From the NCBI RefSeq assembly GCF_001187915.1, contig NZ_LGIU01000067.1, positions 1 to 36,858 on the forward strand: DNA of 36,858 bases, given 5' to 3'. Shown one piece after another: positions 21,647 through 30,284 of this stretch (positions are counted from its first letter, which is position 1; each line of letters opens with the position of its first letter). A program made the position numbers and the translations under genes. This DNA is from Arthrobacter sp. RIT-PI-e (GTDB lineage: Bacteria > Actinomycetota > Actinomycetes > Actinomycetales > Micrococcaceae). The notes under the pieces were generated by a model. It had not been told where the DNA came from. It made no database searches and saw only the letters and a program-made list of their open reading frames with translations.

Positions 21647-21672
21647 CGGCCCGAGGGTCCGCGCCGGTGCAT

Positions 21673-21698
21673 CCGGGAGCTCGTCCGGTACCTCCCGG
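21673..21698. terminator. Bidirectional hairpin between epimerase and tsaC
   Basis: CCGGGAG (21673-21679) and CTCCCGG (21692-21698) form a perfect 7-bp stem with a 12-base loop in the 84-base gap between two converging genes. There is no T-tract. Confidence 0.5.
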
Positions 21699-21730
21699 GG
21701 AGGGCCACCCGTCACCGGAGCGGTGCTCGT

Positions 21731-22615
21731 TCAGGCGGTCGGTTCCTCCGGGGTGTTCCCCACGGCGCGGGGGCTCCCGGCCGCGTCGTCCCCGGGCGGG
21801 CCGGCAGGGGTCGGGCCGGTAACGCTCGAACCACTCGTACCCGGACCGGCGGTGCTCGCACGTTCCTCGCTCGGACCGCCCGCCGCGTTCCCGCCCGCAG
21901 CAGGTGCTGCCGGGTCCGGGTCCGATCCGCCCGCCGAGGACGGCGCCGCAGATCCGTCGGGTGCGTCGACTCCGAGGATCCCCGGCACCACCTCCCGCAA
22001 CCGTTCCTCGGACAGGGTGCCCTGCCGCACGATCCGCAGGGTCTCGCCCGTCGCGTCCACGATGGTGGATCCCACACCGGCCGCGGCGGTGCGCGCTCCG
22101 GCGTCGAGGTACACGGCCACGGACTCGGCGAGCTGCTCCGCGGCCCCGGCCGCCGTGGTGGCTGCCGGGCGTCCGGTGCGGTTGGCGGAGGACACCGCGA
22201 GCGGGCCGGTGAGCCTGAGCAGTTCGAGGGCGAGGTCGTCGTCCGGCATGCGGAGCGCCACGGTGCCGAGGGCGTCGCCGAGGTCCCAGGTCAGGGAGGG
22301 CTGCGCGTGGCAGATGAGGGTGAGCCCGCCGGGCCAAAACGCCTCGGCGAGCCTGCGGGCGTCGGGGTGCACGTCGGTGGCGAGGCCGTCGAGGGTCTGC
22401 AGGCGCGGCACCAGGACGGGCGGCGGCATGTTGCGGCCCCTGCCCTTGGAGGCCAGCAGGGTGGCCACGGCCTGGGGGGAGAATGCGTCGGCGCCGATCC
22501 CGTAGACCGTGTCCGTGGGGAGCACGATGCACTGCTTGAGCGAGACGGCGCGCTGGGCCGCGGTGAGGCCCTCGCTCCGCTGGGCGGGGTCCGAGCAGTC
22601 GTAGCTGGTGGTCAC
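21731..22615 (-). CDS. tsaC: L-threonylcarbamoyladenylate synthase (YrdC/TsaC type) with long disordered tail
   Basis: A 294-residue enzyme making threonylcarbamoyl-AMP from Thr, bicarbonate and ATP for the t6A37 modification of tRNAs that read ANN codons. The YrdC domain (about residues 1-205) has LPTDTVYGIGADA, ASKGRGRNMPPPVL, WPGGLTLI, LAVSSANRTG and STIVDATG. The remaining 90 or so residues are a Pro/Ala/Gly/Ser/Asp-rich tail with no Sua5-type C-terminal domain. I chose the GTG at 22615 because GGAAGGA lies seven bases upstream. In the conserved actinobacterial order this gene follows prmC; here a GT2 gene lies between them. Confidence 0.92.
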   Translation of the reverse strand: MTTSYDCSDPAQRSEGLTAAQRAVSLKQCIVLPTDTVYGIGADAFSPQAVATLLASKGRGRNMPPPVLVPRLQTLDGLATDVHPDARRLAEAFWPGGLTLICHAQPSLTWDLGDALGTVALRMPDDDLALELLRLTGPLAVSSANRTGRPAATTAAGAAEQLAESVAVYLDAGARTAAAGVGSTIVDATGETLRIVRQGTLSEERLREVVPGILGVDAPDGSAAPSSAGGSDPDPAAPAAGGNAAGGPSEERASTAGPGTSGSSVTGPTPAGPPGDDAAGSPRAVGNTPEEPTA

Positions 22616-22681
22616 GGGATCGTCCTTCCACTGGTCGTCATGGCGGCGCACCTCACGCGGCGCCGTCGTCGTTCGGGGGGC

Positions 22682-23587
22682 TCAGGGCGCGGGCGGCGGG
22701 CCGAAGCCCCTGCCCCGCAGGCCCGCCGAGTACGCGGCGAACCAGCCCCGTAGCCCTGACAGGTCACGGTTCATCAGGAAGTAGTACGGGAAGCCGATCA
22801 CGTCCGCCCCGAACCAGCGCAGGCTCCGGTACTTCCGCGCGAGGTGGGCCCGGTTGCGGAAGTAGGAGAAGCGTTTGAACTCGCCGTCCGGGATCACCGG
22901 GGTGATGAAGCCCCCGAAGATCGGCTTCATCTCGTCCCAGGTGGCCGGGTGCCGCACGGCCACCGTGGCGAGCGTCCCGTACCTGAGCCCGGCCCTGCGT
23001 ACCCGGGCCAGGAAGTCCACCTCGTCGCCGCGGATGAAGAACTTCATGTCCGGGAGCCCGATCGTGGCGAACACCTCGGCCCGCACCAGTGCGCCGTTGA
23101 AGAAGTGCACCATGTCCGGCAGGTACCCCATCGGCTCCAGGGCGGCGCGGTCGTTGGTCAGCCGTCCGTTGATCCGGAAGTTGAAGGAGAGCCGGGGTGG
23201 GTCCGACGTCGCCGCCACCAGCGGGCTCACCACGTCGAGGTCGTGCTCGTCCGCGGCGCGGAGCAGTTCGGCGAGGACCCTCTCGTCCTCCGGGTGCCCG
23301 TCGTCGTCCATGAGCCAGATCCACTCGGCGCCGCTGGCGATCGCGGCGAGGATCGCGAAGGGGACCCCGCCGGCCCCGCCCAGGTTCGCCTCGGAGCGCA
23401 GGTAGTGGATGGTTCCTCCCGCGGCGTCCACCACGGCGTCCGCGGGCCGCGTGCCGGAGTCCACGAGGGCGATGGTGGTGATCGGGGCGGTCTGGGTCCC
23501 GAGGGAGCGCAGGAGCTGCGCGAGTTCCTCGGGGCGGTCGTAGGTGACGGCGGCGACCGCCACGGTGCCCGGTCCGGCGGAGGTCAT
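22682..23587 (-). CDS. GT2 glycosyltransferase (GlfT1-like), coupled to prmC
   Basis: A 301-residue family 2 glycosyltransferase related to the rightward one at 19701. It has VAAVTYDRPEELAQLL, ALVDSG, RSEANLGGAGG, WIWLMDDDGHP (DXD), FIRGDEVDFLARV (catalytic base region) and a C-terminal part with aromatic/basic segments (FSYFRNRAHLARKYRSLRWF) likely to touch the membrane. ATG at 23587 has GGAAGG seven bases upstream and overlaps the prmC stop (ATGA). Its place between prmC and tsaC suggests insertion of a glycan gene into a housekeeping operon. The acceptor and donor are unknown. Confidence 0.87.
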   Translation of the reverse strand: MTSAGPGTVAVAAVTYDRPEELAQLLRSLGTQTAPITTIALVDSGTRPADAVVDAAGGTIHYLRSEANLGGAGGVPFAILAAIASGAEWIWLMDDDGHPEDERVLAELLRAADEHDLDVVSPLVAATSDPPRLSFNFRINGRLTNDRAALEPMGYLPDMVHFFNGALVRAEVFATIGLPDMKFFIRGDEVDFLARVRRAGLRYGTLATVAVRHPATWDEMKPIFGGFITPVIPDGEFKRFSYFRNRAHLARKYRSLRWFGADVIGFPYYFLMNRDLSGLRGWFAAYSAGLRGRGFGPPPAP

Positions 23588-24449
23588 GGGAGGTCCTTCC
23601 GGGACGTGCCGGGTGCCTTGTCCCGGAGGACGGCGCTCGTGGCGCGGTCGCGACCGGTGAGGTCCTGGTGGGTGGTGATCGCGGTCCAGGCACCGGACCG
23701 CTCGAGGGGGGCCGCCGCGGGGGGGGCCGCGCCTCGGCGTGCTCCATCGCGAAGAAACCGCCCGGCACGAGCAGGCGGGCCGCGGAGGCCGCGGCCGCCC
23801 GCGGGAGGCCCAGCCCGTCCGCTCCCCCGCCGTAGAGCGCGAGCTCGGGATCGTGCTCGGCCACCTCGGGTTCGGTGGGGACGGCATCGGGCGGGATGTA
23901 GGGCGGGTTGGAGACCACGACGTCGAACGTGGCGTCGTGCTCCGGGAGCGCCGTCGCGAGGTCCCCCTGGGTCAGGTGGACACCGAACGGGGCGAGGTTC
24001 CGCGCGGCCCACGCCAGGGCCAGCCCGCTCAGTTCGACGGCGTGCACCTCCGCCCCCGGCACCTCGTCCGCCAGCGCGGCGGCGATCGCACCGGACCCCG
24101 TCCCGAGGTCCACGATCCTCGGCGCCGCGAGCGACGCAACGCGGTCCACCACCAGCTGGACCAGGCACTCCGTCTCCGGCCGGGGGACGAACACCCCGGG
24201 CCCCACGGCGAGGGAGATCCGGCGGAAGGGCGCGGTCCCGGTGAGGTGCTGCAGCGGGATGCGCCGCGCACGCTCGTCGACCAGTGCCTCGAAGCCCTCG
24301 GGCACCTCCGCCCCCGTGAGCGCGAGTGCCCGGAGCCGCCCCGGACCCACCCCGAGCAGGTGGGCGGCGAGCAGTTCGGCGTCCACGCGCGGACTCGGCA
24401 CACCGGCCGCACGCAGCCGCCGCTCCGCGTCCCGCAGCGCTCGCTCCAT
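23584..24449 (-). CDS. prmC: Release factor glutamine methyltransferase, frameshifted in a C tract
   Basis: PrmC (HemK) methylates the Gln of the GGQ motif of release factors; its substrate RF1 is encoded directly upstream. The N-terminal helical domain (DAELLAAHLLG) and methyltransferase core (PRPETECLV, VDLGTGSGAIAAALA, VVVSNPPYIP) are intact in the first frame. Near 23705-23725, after FFAMEHAEA, the frame turns into Pro/Arg-rich sequence. The real ending (ERSGAWTAITTHQDLTGRDR) is in another frame and stops at 23584, overlapping the next ATG (ATGA). One missing base in a C8 or C5 run would restore a 288-residue protein. Loss of PrmC is strongly harmful in known bacteria, so a sequence error is likely, but a true slippage tract is possible. 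Confidence 0.88.
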
Positions 24450-24451
24450 GC

Positions 24452-25531
24452 CTACTCGTCCGTGCCGATGGCGTCCAGGCGGGCCTGCTCGTCCATCTCG
24501 ATGGCGGACTGCACCACGGGCTCCAGGTCGCCGTTCATCACGGTGTCGAGGTTGTAGGCCTTGTAGCCGGTACGGTGATCGGCCACGCGGTTCTCCGGGT
24601 AGTTGTAGGTGCGGATGCGCTCGGAGCGGTCCATGGTGCGGATCTGCGACTTCCGGATGTCCGAGTTCGCGGCGTCGATCTTCTCCTGCTCGTGCGCCAG
24701 GATGCGGGAGCGGAGCACCCGCATGGCGGCCTCGCGGTTCTGCAGCTGCGACTTCTCGTTCTGCATGGCAACCACGATCCCCGTGGGCAGGTGGGTGATG
24801 CGCACGGCGGAGTCGGTGGTGTTCACGGACTGCCCGCCGGGTCCGGAGGAGCGGTAGACGTCGATCTTGAGATCGTTCTGGCTGATCTCCACCTCCTCGG
24901 GCTCGTCCACCTCCGGCAGCACCAGTACACCGGCGGCGGAGGTGTGGATCCGTCCCTGCGACTCCGTGACGGGCACGCGCTGCACGCGGTGCACGCCGCC
25001 CTCGAACTTGAGCCGCGCGTACACGCCCTCGGCGGGGTCGTTCGAGGACCCCTTGATGGCCATCTGCACGTCCTTGTACCCGCCGAGGTCGGACTCGTTG
25101 GCGGAGATGAGCTCGGTCTTCCAGCCACGCGACTCCGCGTAACGGGCGTACATGCGCAGCAGGTCGCCGGCGAACAGGGCTGCCTCGTCGCCGCCCTCAC
25201 CACCCTTGACCTCGATGATCACGTTGCGGCCGTCGTTCGGGTCACGCGGGATCAGCAGACGGCGCAGACGCTCCTGCGCCGTGGCCAGCTGCTCCTCGAG
25301 CACCGGCACCTCGGCGGCGAACTCGGGGTCCTCGGAGGCCATTTCCCGTGCGGCCTGGAGGTCGTCGTCGAGCGCCGACCACCGGTTGTGCGCGTCGACG
25401 ATCCGGCCGAGCTCCGCGTACCGCCGGCCGAGCCTGCGCGCCAGCGCCTGGTCGGTGTGCACGGCGGGATCGGCGAGCTGGTCCTGCAGCTCGGAGTGCT
25501 CGTCGAGCAGTCCCTGGATGGATTCGAACAT
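24452..25531 (-). CDS. prfA: Peptide chain release factor 1
   Basis: A 359-residue RF1, which ends translation at UAA and UAG. The stop-codon recognition tripeptide is PVT (residues 187-189; RF2 would have SPF) and the catalytic GGQ is at 232-234 in [15 protein letters not shown]. Length is normal. ATG at 25531 has AAAGAGG ahead of it, and a TAGACT -10 box about 30 bases upstream suggests its own promoter. prmC, which modifies its Gln234, begins two bases after its stop. In mycobacteria rpmE lies between rho and prfA; it is absent here. Confidence 0.97.
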   Translation of the reverse strand: MFESIQGLLDEHSELQDQLADPAVHTDQALARRLGRRYAELGRIVDAHNRWSALDDDLQAAREMASEDPEFAAEVPVLEEQLATAQERLRRLLIPRDPNDGRNVIIEVKGGEGGDEAALFAGDLLRMYARYAESRGWKTELISANESDLGGYKDVQMAIKGSSNDPAEGVYARLKFEGGVHRVQRVPVTESQGRIHTSAAGVLVLPEVDEPEEVEISQNDLKIDVYRSSGPGGQSVNTTDSAVRITHLPTGIVVAMQNEKSQLQNREAAMRVLRSRILAHEQEKIDAANSDIRKSQIRTMDRSERIRTYNYPENRVADHRTGYKAYNLDTVMNGDLEPVVQSAIEMDEQARLDAIGTDE

Positions 25532-25560
25532 CGGATGTACCTCTTTCGGCGTCTACCGCC

Positions 25561-25566
25561 AGTCTA
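25561..25566 (-). promoter_or_regulatory. -10 box for the prfA transcript
   Basis: TAGACT on the minus strand places the transcription start about 23 bases upstream of the prfA ATG, leaving room for the GAGG ribosome site. It lies downstream of the hairpin behind rho, consistent with separate units. Confidence 0.45.
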
Positions 25567-25680
25567 CGAAGATCGGGAGGACAGGTATGACCGGCGATCC
25601 GCAGGACACGCGGTCGTACGTGTCCTCCCGGCGGAACGGGCCGCAGCACGGCACACGGCTCAACGGACGACGCCGCCCGC

Positions 25681-25706
25681 CCTGACCCTCCGGAGGGGTG
25701 GTCAGG
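25681..25706 (-). terminator. Hairpin behind rho
   Basis: CCTGACC (25681-25687) pairs with GGTCAGG (25700-25706), and the loop contains the self-complementary CTCCGGAG. It begins 24 bases behind the rho stop codon. There is no T-tract. It is a likely 3' end for the rho message. Confidence 0.5.
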
Positions 25707-25729
25707 ACGAACGGCGTCGGACGCTCGCG

Positions 25730-27890
25730 CTAGTCGGAGTCCTTGGAACCCAGCGTGGTCTTCTGGATCTGCATGAGGAACTCGACGTTGGACTGCGTGT
25801 CCCGGATCTTGTTGGTGAGCAGCTCGAGTGCCTGCTGGGTCTCCAGACCCGACAGCACGCGGCGCAGCTTCCACATGATCTTGACCTCGTCGGGCGAGAG
25901 CAGGTTCTCCTCGCGGCGCGTACCGGACGCGTTGACGTCCACCGCGGGGAAGATCCGCTTGTCGGCGAGGTTGCGCGAGAGGCGCAGCTCCATGTTGCCG
26001 GTGCCCTTGAACTCCTCGAAGATGACCTCGTCCATCTTGGACCCGGTCTCCACGAGGGCGGTGGCGAGGATGGTGAGCGAGCCACCGTTCTCGATGTTGC
26101 GCGCGGCACCGAAGAAGCGCTTCGGCGGGTACAGCGCCGCGGAGTCCACACCACCGGAGAGGATGCGGCCCGAGGCGGGCGCGGCCAGGTTGTACGCACG
26201 GCCCAGACGGGTCATCGAGTCCAGGAGCACGACGACGTCCATGCCCATCTCCACGAGGCGCTTGGCGCGCTCGATGGAGAGTTCGGCCACCGTGGTGTGG
26301 TCGTCCGCGGGGCGGTCGAACGTCGAGGCGATGACCTCGCCCTTGACCGTCCGCTGCATGTCGGTGACTTCCTCGGGACGCTCGTCCACGAGCACCATCA
26401 TGAGGTGCACCTCGGGGTTGTTGATCGTGATGGCGTTGGCGATCGCCTGCAGGATGAGCGTCTTGCCGGCCTTCGGGGGCGAGACGATCAGGCCGCGCTG
26501 GCCCTTGCCGATCGGGGCCACGAGGTCGATCACGCGGGGGCCGATCTTCTTCGGGTCCGTCTCGAGGCGCAGGCGGTCCGAGGGGTACAGCGGCACCAGC
26601 TTGGCGAACTCGACGCGGTCCTTGAGGTCCTCGGCGGGCTTGCCGTTCACGGAGGTGACGCGCACCAGGGCGTTGAACTTCTGGCGTGCGCTGGCCTGGG
26701 TCTCGCCCTCACGGGGAGCGCGGATGGCGCCCACGACGGCGTCGCCCTTGCGGAGGTTGTGCTTCTTGACCTGGGCCAGGGAGACGTAGACGTCGTTGGG
26801 CCCGGGCAGGTAGCCGGAGGTCCGCACGAAGGCGTAGTTCTCGAGGACGTCGAGGATGCCCGCCACGGGCAGCAGGACGTCGTCGTCGGTAACCTCGACG
26901 TCGTCGACGTCGGGCTGGTTGCGGCCACGGCGGCGATCGTTGCGGTCGTTCCGGTCGTTGCGATCACGGAAGCGGCTGCTGCGGTCGTCGCCGCCGGAGC
27001 CGTTCCGCTCGTTGCGGTTCGCACGGTTGCGCCGGTTGCGACCGCGGCCCTCGTCCTCGGTGGAGTTCGCGCCCGACCCGGAGTTGCCCCGGTTGTCGCT
27101 GCGCTCGTTGCCGTTGCGGCCGTTGTCGTTCGAGGTGTCGTTGGAGCGCTCGTCGTCGCGCCCGTTGCGGGAGCGGTTGCGGCGCTCGTTGCGCCCCTCG
27201 CCCTGCTGTGCCTGCGGGGGCCGCCGCGCCGGTGCGGCCTCGGGGCGGGCCGCGCCCCGGGCCCCGGGGGCGGGGCCCGGGGATTCGGCCCCCCCCGCCT
27301 GCGTCTCGCTCGGGGCGCCCTGGGCGTCGGTGCGGTCCTCGCCGCGGCGGTTGCGGCGGGGGCGGGGGTTGCTGCCGCCGTTCTCACGGTCGCCGCGGTC
27401 CTGCCGCTCCCCCGCGGCGGCGTCGTCCGCGTTCGCGGGCGAGCCGGCGGCGGACTGCTCGGCGGCCGCAGGAGCTGCTGCCGGGGCGGCGGTGGCGGGG
27501 GCGGACACGATGCCGTCGCTGGCGGCGCGGCGGTTGCGGGTGCGGGTGCTGGGCTGCGCCGGCGGGCGCCGCCGGCTCGGCCTGCGCCGCCGGGGCCCGG
27601 GCCGTCGGGCCGCCCGCGGCGGGGCGTGCGGCCTCGGCGGCCCGCTCCGTGCGCGCGCTCGGGGTCTTCTGCCGGTCGGCCCCGGCTCCGCCGCGCTGGT
27701 GGTCGGAGATCGCGGAGACGAGATCGCTCTTGCGCATCCTCGAACCACCGGTGATGCCGAGCTGGCCGGCGAGCGCCTGGAGCTGTGCGAGCTTCAGGCC
27801 GGCAAGGCCGCTGCTCTTGGAAGTCGTTGCGCCGGGTGCTTCGGCGTCTTGGGTGGCCACACCTGGTAACAGGTCAGTGGTGTCAGTCAC
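25730..27890 (-). CDS. rho: Transcription termination factor Rho, N-terminal region frameshifted
   Basis: Rho is the hexameric RNA helicase that ends transcription. From the GTG at 27890 (ribosome site GGAAGGA; MTDTTDLLPG) the first frame encodes the Rho_N domain (LAGLKLAQLQALAGQLGITGGSRMRKSDLVSAI) and a low-complexity linker. Near 27555-27575 the reading moves to another frame (QPSTRTRNRRAASDG...), which continues through a long Arg/Asn/Asp/Gly-rich insert, the RNA-binding cold-shock-like domain (VLLPVAGILDVLENYAFVR) and the ATPase core (Walker A PPKAGKT, Walker B VVLLDSMTRL). Removing one base makes a protein of about 719 residues. Since rho is generally needed in actinobacteria, an extra base in the consensus is the likeliest reason. 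Such RND-rich inserts are known from Micrococcus luteus Rho. Confidence 0.92.
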
Positions 27891-28186
27891 GAAGGATCCT
27901 TCCCCCTCGTCGGGCGGCCACCTCATCGGTGGTCCGCGGTGGTTTGCCCCGAGCCGCAGATCAATACGGGCGGGTTCCGACCGAACCGGGTCGATCCGGT
28001 TCGCGCCGAGCGTGCTGGAAGCCTGAGGATGTCCACGTGCGGAGGATCTGGTCCACACACGAGGATAAGATCGGAGGCTACACCGGAGGTCGTGCTACTG
28101 CTGATAAAACCTGCAGTTCCGCGGCGGTCTGGAGAAGAAGACGGCCTGCTCAACAGAAGCACTCGGTGATATCGCGTCGACGTGTA
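27891..28186 (-). other. rho leader region with 8-bp inverted repeat
   Basis: Nearly 300 bases lie between thrB and rho. The region is lower in GC than the genes around it. It contains the perfect inverted repeat CGAACCGG-gtcgat-CCGGTTCG at 27982-28003, about 90 bases before the rho start codon, which could be a regulator site or an RNA hairpin in the rho leader. rho genes often have long leaders used for autoregulation. I see no convincing small gene here. Confidence 0.4.
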
Positions 28187-28191
28187 TCACC
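28165..28191 (-). terminator. Hairpin at the thrB end
   Basis: GGTGATA (28165-28171) and TATCACC (28185-28191) form a perfect 7-bp stem that covers the thrB stop codon. The 13-base loop contains the palindrome CGTCGACG. There is no T-tract. It is the likely end of the argS-lysA-hom-thrC-thrB transcript. Confidence 0.45.
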
Positions 28192-29179
28192 CTCGGTGCA
28201 TTCTCACCTTAGCACCTTCCCGATCCACCGGGAGACGGAGGATCCGCCAGTCCTGCGGCGTGTCCGCCGTCCGGACCGCGGCGCGCACAGCCTCCTCGGC
28301 CGCCTGCGCTCCCGCCTCGCCCACCGCCAGCGTCAGGACGCTGGGCCCGGCACCGGAGATGGTGCTGGCGAAGCCCGCCGCCCGCAGCGTCCGCATCAGG
28401 GTGGCGCTGGGCAGCATGGCCTGCGCCCGGTAGTCCTGGTGCAGCGAGTCCTGGGTGGCGGGGAACAGCAGGGACGGGTCGGCGCCGAGGGCGTGGACCA
28501 GGAGCGCGGCGCGCCCGGCGTTGGCGGCCGCGCTGCCGTGGGCCACCGACGGCGGCAGGAGGGCCCGCGCGGTCTCCGTGGACAGTGCGCGCCCGGGGAC
28601 CGCCAGCACCGGGACGACGTCGGGGTGGACCGGCACCCGCGTGCTGCGGAAGACCCGGCCGCTCGACCAGGAGACGGCCAGTGAACCGAGCAGCGCCGGC
28701 GCCACGTTGTCGGGGTGCCCCTCGAGGGTCGCGGCCCACTGCAGGAGCCCGGCGGCGTCGAACCGGTCCTCGGCGGGGAGGAGAGCATCGGCTGCGAGCA
28801 CTCCCGCGACGATCGCCGCGGCGGAGGACCCGAGACCGCGCCCGTGGGGGATCACGTTCGTGGTGTCCAGCTCGAGGCCGGGGGCACGGTGTCCCGCACG
28901 GTGGAGGGTGCTGATCAGGGCGTGGGCCACGAGGTGACGCTCGTCCGTGGGCAGAGCCTCCACCCCCTCGCCGGTGGCCCGCACCACGGTGCGCCCGGAG
29001 GTGGTGGTCCGCGCGCGGACCGTGTCGTACAGCGAGAGCGAGAGCCCGAGGGTGTCGAACCCCGGGCCCAGGTTGGCGCTCGTGGCCGGCACGGAGACCT
29101 CCACCTGCTGCCCCGGGGCGATCACCGGCAGGTCCAGTGCGGTACCGGAGGTCACGACGACCTGCTCCACCTCGGCCAC
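28187..29179 (-). CDS. thrB: Homoserine kinase
   Basis: A 330-residue GHMP-family kinase that phosphorylates homoserine for threonine synthesis. VPATSANLGPGFDTLGLSLSLYD is the N-terminal substrate and phosphate region, VIPHGRGLGSSAAAIVAG the ATP-binding GHMP loop, and STISGAGPSVLTL the C-terminal motif. The GTG start lies one base behind the thrC stop, so the two are tightly coupled. It is the last gene of the operon. Confidence 0.95.
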   Translation of the reverse strand: MAEVEQVVVTSGTALDLPVIAPGQQVEVSVPATSANLGPGFDTLGLSLSLYDTVRARTTTSGRTVVRATGEGVEALPTDERHLVAHALISTLHRAGHRAPGLELDTTNVIPHGRGLGSSAAAIVAGVLAADALLPAEDRFDAAGLLQWAATLEGHPDNVAPALLGSLAVSWSSGRVFRSTRVPVHPDVVPVLAVPGRALSTETARALLPPSVAHGSAAANAGRAALLVHALGADPSLLFPATQDSLHQDYRAQAMLPSATLMRTLRAAGFASTISGAGPSVLTLAVGEAGAQAAEEAVRAAVRTADTPQDWRILRLPVDREGAKVRMHRG

Positions 29180-29180
29180 G

Positions 29181-30284
29181 TCAGTCGTCGAGCCCGAGGG
29201 CGGCGGCGACGCTCACCACGTCGAAGTCCACCTTGGTGGGTTCGACGTCGGAGCCGTCGGCGGCGCGGAGGGCCCACTGCGGGTCCTTCAGGCCGTGCCC
29301 GGTGACGGTGATGACGATCGTCTTGCCCGTCGGCACGGCGCCCTCGGCGTGCTTCTTGATCAGCCCGGCCACCCCGGCCGCGGAGGCGGGTTCCACGAAC
29401 ACGCCCTCGCGGGCGGACAGCCACCGGTGGGCCTCGAGGATCTCCTCGTCCGTCACGGACTCGATGAGTCCGCCGGACTCGTCCCGTGCGGCCACGGCGT
29501 AGTCCCAGGACGCGGGGTTGCCGATGCGGATGGCGGTGGCGATGGTGTCCGGTTCGGTGATGGGGTGGCCCTTGACGAGCGGGGACGCGCCCTCGGCCTG
29601 GAAGCCCCACATGATCGGGGTGCGGGTGGCGACGGCGGGCAGCTCACCCGCGTGCATGGACTCGTACGGCGCGGCGTACTCCTTGTACCCCTTCCAGTAC
29701 GCGCTGATGTTGCCCGCGTTGCCCACGGGCATCAGGTGGTAGTCCGGGGCGTCGCCGAGGACGTCCACCACCTCGAAGGCGGCCGTCTTCTGGCCCTCGA
29801 GCCGGGCCGGGTTCACGGAGTTCACGAGGAACACCGGGTAGGACTCCGCGAGCTTGCGGGCCACGTCGAGGCAGTTGTCGAAGTTGCCGTCCACCTGCAG
29901 CAGCTGGGCGCCGTGGGCGATCGCCTGGCTGAGCTTGCCCATGGAGATCTTGCCGTCCGGCACGAGCACGGCGCAGGTGATCCCGGCCTGGGTGGCGTAG
30001 GCCGCGGCGGAGGCGGAGGTGTTGCCGGTCGAGGCGCACACCACGGCCTTGGCCCCGGCGGCGACGGCGGCGGTCATGGCCATGGTCATCCCGCGGTCCT
30101 TGAAGGACCCGGTGGGGTTCATGCCCTCGACCTTGAGGTACACCTGGGAGCCGGTCAGCTCGGACAGGTGACGGGCGTGCACGAGGGGCGTCCCGCCCTC
30201 GCCGAGGGTGACCACCTGGGTGTCCTCGGTCACGGGCAGACGTTCGGCGTATTCGCGGATGACTCCGCGCCACTGGTGGGCCAC
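29181..30284 (-). CDS. thrC: Threonine synthase
   Basis: A 367-residue PLP enzyme of the short (bacterial/archaeal class II-like) type, converting O-phosphohomoserine to threonine. The PLP Lys is in [14 protein letters not shown] (about residue 62). [13 protein letters not shown] and [17 protein letters not shown] are PLP-phosphate and substrate contacts. [13 protein letters not shown] is the usual C-terminal motif. Its GTG start abuts the hom stop codon directly (TAAGTG). Confidence 0.95.
   Translation of the reverse strand: MAHQWRGVIREYAERLPVTEDTQVVTLGEGGTPLVHARHLSELTGSQVYLKVEGMNPTGSFKDRGMTMAMTAAVAAGAKAVVCASTGNTSASAAAYATQAGITCAVLVPDGKISMGKLSQAIAHGAQLLQVDGNFDNCLDVARKLAESYPVFLVNSVNPARLEGQKTAAFEVVDVLGDAPDYHLMPVGNAGNISAYWKGYKEYAAPYESMHAGELPAVATRTPIMWGFQAEGASPLVKGHPITEPDTIATAIRIGNPASWDYAVAARDESGGLIESVTDEEILEAHRWLSAREGVFVEPASAAGVAGLIKKHAEGAVPTGKTIVITVTGHGLKDPQWALRAADGSDVEPTKVDFDVVSVAAALGLDD

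Noticed and set aside
23584-24449. Treating prmC as a true pseudogene
   Set aside because: Both halves are well conserved and joined by one missing base in a C run, and the gene is coupled to its neighbours by normal overlaps, so recent error or slippage is more likely than decay.
26930-27200. Repeated CGTTG/CGGTC-type units that look like a DNA tandem repeat
   Set aside because: They encode the RND/RNR repeats of the Rho insert, so the periodicity is explained by protein sequence.
24326-27754. A 1142-codon rightward open frame
   Set aside because: It is antisense to prfA and rho, with composition expected from a high-GC shadow frame and no family motif.
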